Assembly: GCA_017397885.1 (NCBI GenBank) | Contig: JAFQHQ010000185.1 | Coordinates: 1 to 42,939 of the forward strand | Length of the DNA: 42,939 nt | Source of the DNA: Clostridia bacterium | Lineage (GTDB): Bacteria > Bacillota > Clostridia > UMGS1810 | Reading direction: 5' to 3' | Part shown: piece by piece, positions 1 to 7,412 of the stretch | How the letters are laid out: the number at the start of each line of letters is the position of its first letter | Numbering within the stretch: position 1 is the first letter of the stretch | The notes under the pieces: generated by a model | Told to the model about the DNA's origin: nothing | The model's input: the letters and a program-made list of their open reading frames with translations, nothing else | Database searches by the model: none | Program-made: the position numbers and the translations under genes

Positions 1-31
1 TGCCGAATAAAACATCAGCGGTGGTCGGGGT

Positions 32-190
32 GTGGGGCTGACTATAGAAGCCCCACGAAAGAAAAGTTTGAGAACTTTTTCTCAAAAGAAGTGCTTGAGA
101 ACCCTTTCTCAAAAACAACCGGCGTTTTCGTGCCGGAGCGACAAACTCAAATTTGAACGTAAATTGCACACTTGCCATTGTGAGCAAGTG
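32..190. repeat. Array of five small stem-loops upstream of engB
   Basis: Five perfect or near-perfect hairpins follow each other: 32-56 (8-bp stem), 67-86 (8-bp stem, CTTT loop), 95-112 (7-bp stem, CCCT loop), 119-136 (5-6-bp stem) and 169-190 (7-bp stem). The second and third are near-identical direct copies of one unit. A 63-codon open frame crosses them (32-223), but its peptide is only a translation of these repeats, has no plausible ribosome site and resembles no family, so I do not call it a gene. The role is unknown; a repeat element or a structured leader for engB are both possible. Confidence 0.55.
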
Positions 191-240
191 AAAAGATTCA
201 AAGCATTTGATGCAGCATTTTAAGGGGGGGTATTCCAAAA

Positions 241-849
241 GTGAATATTCATAACGTGGAACTTACAATATCTGCGGTAAAGTCAAATCAATATCCCAAA
301 ACAACATTCCCCGACATTGCCTTTGCAGGCAGGTCGAACGTTGGAAAATCATCATTGATAAACAAGCTTTTAAACCGCAAAAGTCTTGCTCGTGTCAGTG
401 CAAAACCCGGCAAGACCGCAACCATAAATTTTTATAACATTGATAATTGTCTTAATTTTGTTGACCTTCCCGGCTATGGCTTTGCCAAGGTGTCGAAAGA
501 AGAAAAACGAAAATGGGGTCAGATGATAGAAACCTATTTAAACACCCGTGAAACCCTCAGCCAGGTTATTCTTCTTGTTGACAGCCGTCACGAGCCAACC
601 GCCGACGACAAGCTCATGCTGTCGTTTATTCGCGGTGTGTGCGAAAGAGCTGTTGTCGCGGCAACAAAATTTGACAAACTTAAACCCTCACAGAGGGATG
701 ATTCCTTAAGACGGATAATTTCTACCCTTGAACTCAAGGGAGATGACATTATAATACCTTTTTCCGCAGTAAACGGCACCGGGGTTGAAGAGTTCTGGAG
801 CTATGTGGATGAATTTGTTTTAGACAATGGGGGAGAAAGCGATGAGTGA
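241..849 (+). CDS. engB: Ribosome biogenesis GTPase EngB (YsxC/YihA)
   Basis: This is a 202-residue TrmE-Era-EngA-EngB-Septin-like GTPase, the usual size for EngB, which in studied bacteria assists late assembly of the large ribosomal subunit. The G motifs are clear: G1 GRSNVGKSS (about residues 30-38), G3 DLPGYG, G4 TKFD and a G5-like SAVNG. The GTG start at 241 is chosen because it gives the normal family N-terminus and lies 10 bases after a purine-rich AAGGGGGGG Shine-Dalgarno. The stop overlaps the pcrA start by 8 bases, so the two are probably translationally coupled. In many Firmicutes engB follows lon; nothing resembling lon is visible in the 240 bases upstream. Confidence 0.96.
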   Translation: MNIHNVELTISAVKSNQYPKTTFPDIAFAGRSNVGKSSLINKLLNRKSLARVSAKPGKTATINFYNIDNCLNFVDLPGYGFAKVSKEEKRKWGQMIETYLNTRETLSQVILLVDSRHEPTADDKLMLSFIRGVCERAVVAATKFDKLKPSQRDDSLRRIISTLELKGDDIIIPFSAVNGTGVEEFWSYVDEFVLDNGGESDE

Positions 850-3085
850 TATTTTAAACGGACTCAACGATAAACAAAAAGAAGCCGTACTCACAACCGA
901 GGGACCGCTCCTTGTGCTTGCGGGCGCAGGAAGCGGCAAAACCACCGTGCTCACCAGAAGGGTGGCTCACATTCTTGAAAAAGGACTTGCAAAGCCGTGG
1001 CAGATTCTTGCCATCACTTTTACCAATAAAGCGGCTGCAGAAATGAAAGAGCGTATTGCATCTCTTGTTCCAGATTCGGCGGATGATATGTGGATTCGTA
1101 CCTTCCATTCGTGCTGTGTGCGCATTTTGAGACGTGACATAACCGCACTCGGCTATAAGAGTGAATTCACAATTTATGATTCCAATGACCAGAAACGAAT
1201 TGTCAAAGACTGCATGAAATCTTGCGGGCTCAGTGAGGAAAATTTCCCCGTTAAGTCGGTCATTTTCCGCATTTCCGATTGCAAAAACAAAGACATTTCG
1301 CCCGAAGAATTTGAAGCGCAAAGTCAGTCCAATTACCGTGACCGTCAATATGCCGGACTCTACACGGAATATGAAAAAACTCTCAAATATAACAATGCTC
1401 TCGATTTTGACGATCTCATTTTAAAAACAGTTGAGCTTTTCAAAAAATGTCCCGATGTTCTTGCGTACTATCAGAATAAGTTTAAATATATTCTCGTAGA
1501 CGAATATCAGGATACCAACGGCTGTCAATATAAGCTTGTGGAAATGCTTGCCAAAGCACACCGCAATCTTTGTGTTGTTGGTGATGACGACCAGAGTATC
1601 TACAAATTCCGCGGTGCGGACATTTCAAACATTCTCAATTTCGAAAAGCACTTTGAAGAAGCAAAGGTTGTAAAACTCGAACAAAATTATCGTTCAACTC
1701 AAAACATTCTCACTGCGGCTAACAAGGTTATTGCCAACAACCGCAACCGAAAGAGCAAAAATCTATGGACCGATGCCGGAGACGGTGAAAAAATTGTTTT
1801 GAGGGCTCTTGGCGATCAGGTGAACGAAGCGGTTTATGTTAACAATCAGATAGAACATCTTGTGTCCAAAGAGGGTTACAAGTATTCCGATTTTGCAATT
1901 CTCTACCGCACAAATGCTCAGACCCGTGCCTTTGAAGAAAACCTTACATGCCCCTACCGCATTCTTGCAGGGCTCAGGTTCTATGACCGAAAGGAAATCA
2001 AAGACATTCTTTCATACCTGAGGGTTCTTTTTAATCCCGATGACGATCAGAATCTCACACGAATAATCAATGTTCCCAAAAGAGGTATCGGCGATTCAAC
2101 CGTTGCAAAGCTTCAGAGCTTCGGTGCAACCGTCGGAAAAAGCATGTTCGACATAATTACCGATGGTTCCTATGCCGAGGCATTTGGCAGAGCCAACGCA
2201 AAAATTACCGAATTTGCCGACATGATTAAAAGACTTCGTGAAAAAGTGAACACCATTCCTGTTTCCGAGCTTATTGATGAGCTTCTTTCGGCTACCGGCT
2301 ATGTTTCGAGACTTCTTCTTGAAAGTCCGCCGGACGATGCAGTGTCGAGAATTGAAAACGTTGAAGAATTCAAATCCAAAGCAAGAGAATATGAAGAAAA
2401 GGTTGAAAATCCCACCTTTGAGGGCTTTCTTGACAACATTTCCCTTGTTTCCGATGTTGATAACTATGATGACAAGCAAAATGCCGTTGTTCTCATGACA
2501 CTTCACAGCGCAAAGGGGCTTGAGTTCCCTGTAGTGTTTATGTGTGGTATGGAAATGGGACTTTTCCCCAGCTTCATGAGCGAAATGGAAGAAGGCGGCA
2601 TTGAAGAAGAACGCCGTCTTTGCTATGTGGGCATCACAAGAGCCCGCAAAAAGCTCTATCTTACATATGCAAAGCAAAGAACCCTTTTCGGAAAGACCGA
2701 AGCAAGAGTTTGCTCGGAGTTTGTCAATGAAATCCCAACCGAATATCTGGATATTGAGGTTAAGCGTCAGTCTGGCTTCAATGCACTCTATAATGTTGCA
2801 CCTGTAAAGCGTAACACCACACTTCCCACATTCAGCTTTTCGAGAAGCACCGAGAAAAAGCCGTCTGTTTCGTCAATCCCCGGTGTTATGCGCGGCTCCG
2901 AAATGAAATCCGCAGTTACAGATTCCGGCATCAAAAAAGGCGACAGGGTAAATCACAAAAAATTCGGTAATGGTCTTGTGCTTTCCGTTACCGATGTTGG
3001 GGGAGATTCTCAACTTGAAATTTCCTTTGACAATGTGGGCACACGAACTCTCATGGCGTCCTTTGCAAAGCTTACCAAGATTTAA
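842..3085 (+). CDS. pcrA: ATP-dependent DNA helicase PcrA (UvrD/Rep family)
   Basis: A 747-residue superfamily 1A 3'-5' helicase that in Gram-positives acts in nucleotide excision repair, plasmid replication and removal of RecA filaments. Visible motifs are Walker A GAGSGKT (residues 28-34), Walker B VDEYQDT (about 220), GDDDQSIYKFRGAD, QNYRST, the TLHSAKGLEF motif and VGITRARKKLYL near the end. The C-terminus carries the Tudor-like RNA polymerase-binding segment typical of PcrA (GDRVNHKKFGNGLVLSV). The start at 842 is preferred over an in-frame ATG at 827 because the sequence between them forms a GGGGGAGA Shine-Dalgarno and MSDILNGLN is the usual family beginning. The gene overlaps engB by 8 bases. 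Confidence 0.97.
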   Translation: MSDILNGLNDKQKEAVLTTEGPLLVLAGAGSGKTTVLTRRVAHILEKGLAKPWQILAITFTNKAAAEMKERIASLVPDSADDMWIRTFHSCCVRILRRDITALGYKSEFTIYDSNDQKRIVKDCMKSCGLSEENFPVKSVIFRISDCKNKDISPEEFEAQSQSNYRDRQYAGLYTEYEKTLKYNNALDFDDLILKTVELFKKCPDVLAYYQNKFKYILVDEYQDTNGCQYKLVEMLAKAHRNLCVVGDDDQSIYKFRGADISNILNFEKHFEEAKVVKLEQNYRSTQNILTAANKVIANNRNRKSKNLWTDAGDGEKIVLRALGDQVNEAVYVNNQIEHLVSKEGYKYSDFAILYRTNAQTRAFEENLTCPYRILAGLRFYDRKEIKDILSYLRVLFNPDDDQNLTRIINVPKRGIGDSTVAKLQSFGATVGKSMFDIITDGSYAEAFGRANAKITEFADMIKRLREKVNTIPVSELIDELLSATGYVSRLLLESPPDDAVSRIENVEEFKSKAREYEEKVENPTFEGFLDNISLVSDVDNYDDKQNAVVLMTLHSAKGLEFPVVFMCGMEMGLFPSFMSEMEEGGIEEERRLCYVGITRARKKLYLTYAKQRTLFGKTEARVCSEFVNEIPTEYLDIEVKRQSGFNALYNVAPVKRNTTLPTFSFSRSTEKKPSVSSIPGVMRGSEMKSAVTDSGIKKGDRVNHKKFGNGLVLSVTDVGGDSQLEISFDNVGTRTLMASFAKLTKI

Positions 3086-3102
3086 CCGCTAAACTGCAAT
3101 TC

Positions 3103-3219
3103 TGTCATTCTGAGCGAAGCAGAAGAAGATGAAAACAGATGTTTCGACTCACTTTGTTCGCTCAACATGACATGGGAAAAAGTGCTCAGCATTATCGCAA
3201 TGTCATTCTGAGCGAAGCG
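3103..3219. repeat. Intergenic palindromic repeat, three copies of a TGTCATTCTGAGCGAAGC-type unit
   Basis: Direct copies lie at 3103-3120 and 3201-3219, and a diverged inverted copy at 3156-3172 can pair with either. The unit TGTCATTCTGAGCGAAG is a widely dispersed intergenic motif in many bacterial genomes. It sits between pcrA and yerC and could act as an RNA hairpin at the pcrA 3' end. No open frame of interest lies here. Confidence 0.7.
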
Positions 3220-3294
3220 TCAGCGAAGTCGAAGAATCTAAATAATAAAAGTTATTCCCGAAACATGATATAAATATAAGAGGACTGAATTTTT

Positions 3295-3612
3295 ATGTTA
3301 GAAAAATTAAACGAAAAAAGCATAAATACCCTTGTGGATGCCATTCTTTCTTTAAAAACCAAAGAAGAATGTTGCAATCTGCTTGAAGACCTTTGCACAA
3401 TTTCCGAAATAAAAGCCATGGCACAGCGCATTGAAGTTGCCGAAATGCTTGACGAAAAGGTTGTCTACAGCGACATCGTGCGCAAAACCGGTGCAAGCAC
3501 AGCCACCATTAGCCGTGTTAACCGTGCACTGAACTATGGTGCGGGCGGCTACCGTGCTGTTTTGGACAGGCTTTGCCCCAAGGAAAAACCTGATGGCGGT
3601 GAAGAAAAATGA
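3295..3612 (+). CDS. yerC: YerC/YecD family TrpR-like DNA-binding protein
   Basis: A 105-residue all-helical protein of the Trp repressor superfamily. The helix-turn-helix lies in the second half, with YSDIVRKTGASTATISRVNRAL (about residues 60-81) as helix and recognition helix. Length and the ending match the YerC/YecD family, whose members are found next to pcrA in Bacillus, as here. The effector and target operator are not known for most members. A GAGGA Shine-Dalgarno precedes the ATG. The stop codon overlaps the methyltransferase start, suggesting co-transcription. Confidence 0.93.
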   Translation: MLEKLNEKSINTLVDAILSLKTKEECCNLLEDLCTISEIKAMAQRIEVAEMLDEKVVYSDIVRKTGASTATISRVNRALNYGAGGYRAVLDRLCPKEKPDGGEEK

Positions 3613-4367
3613 TGCAGGGCGAGAGCTATTCCGGCTTTGCCGGAGTGTATGATTTGCTCACCGGCGATGTGGAATATGAAAAACGCTGTGAATACATTGA
3701 AAAGCTAATGAAAAAACACATGGATTTTTCGCCCGAACTTGTGTGCGACCTTGGTTGCGGCACGGGGAGCGTGTGCAATATTCTTTCAAAAAAAGGCTAT
3801 GACATGATTGGCATCGATTCGTCGGATATGATGCTGGACATTGCCTCAAAAAAGAATGACGACAAAAAAATTCTCTATCTTTGCCAGGATATGTGTGAAT
3901 TTGAACTCTACGGCACAGTTGATGTGTTTTTGTGTATGCTCGATTCTCTAAATTACATCACATCTATCGAAGAAGTAAATGAAATTTTTGCCTTAGTAAA
4001 GAATTATCTCAACCCCGGCGGAATTTTCATTTTTGATGTAAACACTCTCTATAAATACGAAGAAATTCTCTCGGACAATACTTTTGTATCCGAAGAAAAC
4101 GAAATTTTCTACACCTGGGAAAATGCTTTCGATGGCGAATATCACGATTTTCGGCTGAACTTTTTTGCCAAGGACGAAAACGGAAAATACAACCGTATGA
4201 CCGAAGAACATTCTCAAAGGTATCACTCGGTTGATGAACTCAAAGAAATTATCAAAGAAAACGGTCTTTCTCTTGAGGCTGTCTATTCGGAGCTTACCGA
4301 AGACCTTCCGAAAGAAGACGACCAGAGAGTTTTCTTTGTGGTGAAAAAGCCTGTTGTTGATGTGTGA
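3609..4367 (+). CDS. Class I SAM-dependent methyltransferase
   Basis: A 252-residue Rossmann-fold methyltransferase. Motif I is VCDLGCGTGSV (about residues 38-48), followed by the acidic ribose-binding loop GIDSSDMML and a post-motif NPGGIFIFDV segment typical of this group. The substrate cannot be read from sequence; relatives are generic small-molecule or unknown-target methyltransferases. Two adjacent ATGs (3609 and 3612) both overlap the yerC stop, and either could be used. The downstream hairpin at 4404-4446 probably ends the engB-pcrA-yerC-methyltransferase run. Confidence 0.9.
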   Translation: MMQGESYSGFAGVYDLLTGDVEYEKRCEYIEKLMKKHMDFSPELVCDLGCGTGSVCNILSKKGYDMIGIDSSDMMLDIASKKNDDKKILYLCQDMCEFELYGTVDVFLCMLDSLNYITSIEEVNEIFALVKNYLNPGGIFIFDVNTLYKYEEILSDNTFVSEENEIFYTWENAFDGEYHDFRLNFFAKDENGKYNRMTEEHSQRYHSVDELKEIIKENGLSLEAVYSELTEDLPKEDDQRVFFVVKKPVVDV

Positions 4368-4403
4368 TATTAGACTGAAAAATTAATACAAAACAAATAT
4401 TAA

Positions 4404-4446
4404 AGGATTGTAAATTAATTCAGCAAATTAATTTACGGTCCTTTTT
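4404..4446 (+). terminator. Rho-independent terminator after the methyltransferase gene
   Basis: A 16-bp stem (4404-4419 with 4427-4442), all paired if two G-U pairs are allowed, has a 7-base loop and is followed by TTTTT. It lies 36 bases after the methyltransferase stop. Confidence 0.9.
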
Positions 4447-4543
4447 GCGGTCTGGAGTTTTTTTACATTTCCTTTTTTTGTAAATAAGAATTATATTATA
4501 TTCACACATTATGCTAATATTTGTATATAAGTTAACTTCAATA

Positions 4544-4572
4544 TTGATTTTGTGCGTAATTTTTGATATATT
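4544..4572 (+). promoter_or_regulatory. Sigma-A type promoter for the GH2 gene
   Basis: TTGATT at 4544-4549 and TATATT at 4567-4572 are separated by 17 bases in a very AT-rich stretch. The GH2 start codon follows 36 bases after the -10 box, with GGGAGA as ribosome site. Confidence 0.6.
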
Positions 4573-4608
4573 AAAATATATGATGATTTAAAACAATGGG
4601 AGAAAAAC

Positions 4609-6867
4609 ATGAAAAAGATAAGTTTAAACGGAAAATGGAAACTCTATTTTTACAATCAACTTGAAAAAGATATTAAAAATCCATCGGAGCTTGGCTGTGA
4701 ACAATGCATAAAATGCAGTGTTCCCGGCAATGTTGAGCTTGATTTGTCAGCTGCAGGGCTTCTTCCTGAAGATTTGTATTTTGGCACAAACATGAAAGAA
4801 TGCGAAAAGTTTGAAACCTATGCATGGTGGTATGAAAAGGAATTTGAAATTGACAAATCCATACTTTCGGAAAAACTTTATCTGCACTTTAACGGAGTGG
4901 ATTGCATAGCCGAATATTTTTTGAACGGGGAAAAAATAGGTGAGAGTGAAAACATGCTCACAGAGCATGAATTTTGCATAGACGGTGTTAAAAGAGAAAA
5001 AAACATTCTTCATGTTAAAATTAATTCCTTTGTGCTTCGTGAACATGAGGAAGAATTTTCCGAAAGATCGCTTTTGATGAATCCGTTTTTTCATCAGAAA
5101 TCCGTTGAGCTTCGAAAAGCACCTCACATGCACGGATGGGATATTTTGCCCAGAGCCGTAAGTGCAGGAATATGGAGAGATGCAGAGCTTGTTTCAAAAG
5201 GTGATTTTGAATTCAGACAGTTTACATACATTCCCGTTAAATATGAGTACGGTAATATGCTTGTTTGTTTTTGCTATGACATTGCTTGCCCCTATGACAA
5301 GCTTAAAAACAGCAAAATCATCATAAAAGGCAGCTGCAAAGGCAGAAGTTTTGAGACAGAAAGCCTTTTGCAAACCCACGGAGGCAGAATTGAACTTTGC
5401 ATTGAAAATGCTCTTCTTTGGTGGCCCAAGGGTTATGGCGAGGCAAATCTCTATGATGTTAAAGCACAAATTGTATGCGACGGAAAGGTTGTTGCAGAAT
5501 ATGACTGCACAATGGGGCTTCGCACAATAAAACTTTTGAATTCATATGTTGCCGACAAAACAAACGGAAAATTTGCCTTTGAAATAAACGGCAAAGAGAT
5601 TTTTTGCCTTGGAACAAACTGGGTTGCCCTTGATGCCTTTCACAGCCGTGACAAGGAAAGATATGACAAAGCTCTTGCGCTTCTTGATGACATCGGATGC
5701 AACATGGTCAGAATGTGGGGCGGAAATGTGTATGAAGACACAGCTTTTTATGATTTTTGCGATTCACACGGCATCATGGTGTGGCAGGATTTTACCATGG
5801 CGTGCAATGCCTATCCACACTCTGAAAAATTTTTGAAAGAAATAGAAAAAGAAGCCGTTTTTATCATTAAAAAGCTTCGCAATCACGCTTCCCTAACCCT
5901 TTGGGCAGGTGACAACGAATGCGACAGCATGCTGACTGAAAGCATATGGACAGACCCAAATTCCAACATCATAACCCGTGATATTTTAAAAAGAGCGGTG
6001 TTTAATCATGACACATGGAAGCCATATCTTCCAAGCTCGCCCTATTACGGAAGCGAAGTTATGGAAAAAGGCGGAAAAATTCAGCCGGCGGAACAGCATG
6101 TCTGGGGACCGAGAGATTATTTTAAAAGTGATTTCTACAGTGAAAACGATGCTCACTTTATCAGTGAATGCGGCTATCACGGCATGCCTTGCAGGCAAAC
6201 CCTTGAAAAATTCCTTGAAAACAATGACATGAAGCCGGGAGTAATAACCGAAAACAATATTCTCCACTCAACCGATTGGAAAGGCTCCGACCACAGAGTG
6301 CGTCTTGTGTCCAATCAGGTTATTCAGCTTTTCTCAAAAGTTCCCGACAATATGGATGACTACATTCTTGCTTCACAAATATCTCAAGCGGAAGCAATGA
6401 AATATTTTGTGGAACGCATGAGAATAAACCGTCCGCAAAAGAGCGGAATTCTATGGTGGAACCTTGTTGACGGCTGGCCTCATGTGTCCGATGCGGTGGT
6501 TGATTATTACTTTGAGAAAAAACTTGCATATGATTATATCAAACAGAGTCAACAGCCATTTTGCATCATGATGGACGAAATACAAAACTGGAACAGCCGA
6601 ATTGTCGCTTCAAACAATACTCTTGAAAATGTGAATGGTGTTGTGAGGGTGTCCGACGGCGAAAGCAAAGAGATTCTCTTTAAAAAAGAATTTTCTGTTA
6701 TGCCAAACTGCAGTGAAGCTCTTGGCGAAATAAAGCTTTATTATTCGGAAAAAAGACTTTTTGTCATTGAGTGGGAAACCGACAAAGGCGATGGCTTTAA
6801 CCACTATATCAGCGGCGGTGTTCCGTTTTCTCTTGAAAAATATAAAAAATGGATTGAAATAATTTAA
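4609..6867 (+). CDS. Glycoside hydrolase family 2 protein, beta-mannosidase-like
   Basis: A 752-residue GH2 enzyme with no signal peptide, so probably cytoplasmic, removing non-reducing-end sugars from imported oligosaccharides. The N-terminal jelly-roll (about 1-190) begins LNGKWKLY and contains AWWYEKEF. The Ig-like middle domain (about 195-315) leads to the catalytic barrel with RMWGGNVYED and VWQDF. The candidate acid/base is Glu437 in LWAGDNECD and the nucleophile is Glu520 in FISECGYHGMP. These fit beta-mannosidases (which usually read W-x-G-N-N-E and SE-x-G-Y) better than beta-galactosidases or glucuronidases. It is somewhat shorter than the usual 820-890 residues, mainly at the C-terminus. 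It has its own promoter. Exact specificity is uncertain. Confidence 0.88.
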   Translation: MKKISLNGKWKLYFYNQLEKDIKNPSELGCEQCIKCSVPGNVELDLSAAGLLPEDLYFGTNMKECEKFETYAWWYEKEFEIDKSILSEKLYLHFNGVDCIAEYFLNGEKIGESENMLTEHEFCIDGVKREKNILHVKINSFVLREHEEEFSERSLLMNPFFHQKSVELRKAPHMHGWDILPRAVSAGIWRDAELVSKGDFEFRQFTYIPVKYEYGNMLVCFCYDIACPYDKLKNSKIIIKGSCKGRSFETESLLQTHGGRIELCIENALLWWPKGYGEANLYDVKAQIVCDGKVVAEYDCTMGLRTIKLLNSYVADKTNGKFAFEINGKEIFCLGTNWVALDAFHSRDKERYDKALALLDDIGCNMVRMWGGNVYEDTAFYDFCDSHGIMVWQDFTMACNAYPHSEKFLKEIEKEAVFIIKKLRNHASLTLWAGDNECDSMLTESIWTDPNSNIITRDILKRAVFNHDTWKPYLPSSPYYGSEVMEKGGKIQPAEQHVWGPRDYFKSDFYSENDAHFISECGYHGMPCRQTLEKFLENNDMKPGVITENNILHSTDWKGSDHRVRLVSNQVIQLFSKVPDNMDDYILASQISQAEAMKYFVERMRINRPQKSGILWWNLVDGWPHVSDAVVDYYFEKKLAYDYIKQSQQPFCIMMDEIQNWNSRIVASNNTLENVNGVVRVSDGESKEILFKKEFSVMPNCSEALGEIKLYYSEKRLFVIEWETDKGDGFNHYISGGVPFSLEKYKKWIEII

Positions 6868-7412
6868 ACGTAGTAGGGCTTCAAATTGGAGTTTGGCGCT
6901 GTGTTTAACACCGGGACATTGTAGGGCAGGGGCTTGCTCCTGCCGACAAAGTTCAACGAAACGAGCAAGCCCGCTTGCTACGCTCTGGTGTTAATTTCAT
7001 CTTCAATCAAAGCGACAAATTACAAATTAGCGGGGAGAAGGAATAATTATGTAGGGGAGGGGCTCCGCGCCCTCCCGGTGCGAAATCATCAATGTATACG
7101 GGAGGGCACAGAGACCCTCCCCTACGATATTATTGTGTTAAACAGAGCGATAAATTATTTTTAGGTGCTGATTTTTCACTAAATACCAAAGCGTTTTTGC
7201 ACTTTGCATTTTACACTTTGCATTGCTCTGATTGGAAATCCAATCAGAACGACAGATTCCAATTTATCGAAGTGTTTATAATGTCGGATTTGCAGGTAAC
7301 GGGCTTGCGTCATTCCACATTTTCGGCAGGAGCAAGCCCCTGCCCTACAATCTATTATTTCAAACACCCCGATAAATTTCAATCTAACGATGCTTATTAA
7401 CGGAGGAACCCT
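6868..7412. repeat. Gene-free stretch of nested inverted repeats (REP/MITE-like)
   Basis: No convincing gene lies in these 545 bases. A perfect 29-bp inverted repeat (6918-6946 and 7323-7351) encloses a second 27-bp inverted repeat with three mismatches (7051-7077 and 7099-7125). Two smaller hairpins also occur: AGCAAGC/GCTTGCT around 6963-6978 and an 8-bp perfect stem at 7228-7247. Each arm of the large repeats is itself roughly palindromic and GC-rich (GGGGAGGGG, GGGCAGGGGC), unlike the AT-rich flanks. GTAGGGGxGGGGCTC-type units of this kind are common between genes in gut Clostridia. The stretch probably splits the GH2 and GH20 genes into separate transcripts. Confidence 0.8.

Noticed and set aside
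32-223. A 63-codon open frame ahead of engB
   Set aside because: It is a translation of tandem hairpins, with repeated peptide segments, no ribosome site and no recognisable family.
3103-3219. A CRISPR array between pcrA and yerC
   Set aside because: The repeat copies are unevenly spaced, partly inverted and diverged, and there are no cas genes.
7361-7369. TTTCAAACA upstream of the plus-strand GH20 gene, resembling the AraC repeat
   Set aside because: Only nine bases match, there is one copy, and no promoter is positioned next to it; chance is likely in AT-rich sequence.
6868-7412. Short open frames in the repeat-rich gap
   Set aside because: They cross the inverted repeats, have no ribosome sites and encode no recognisable protein.
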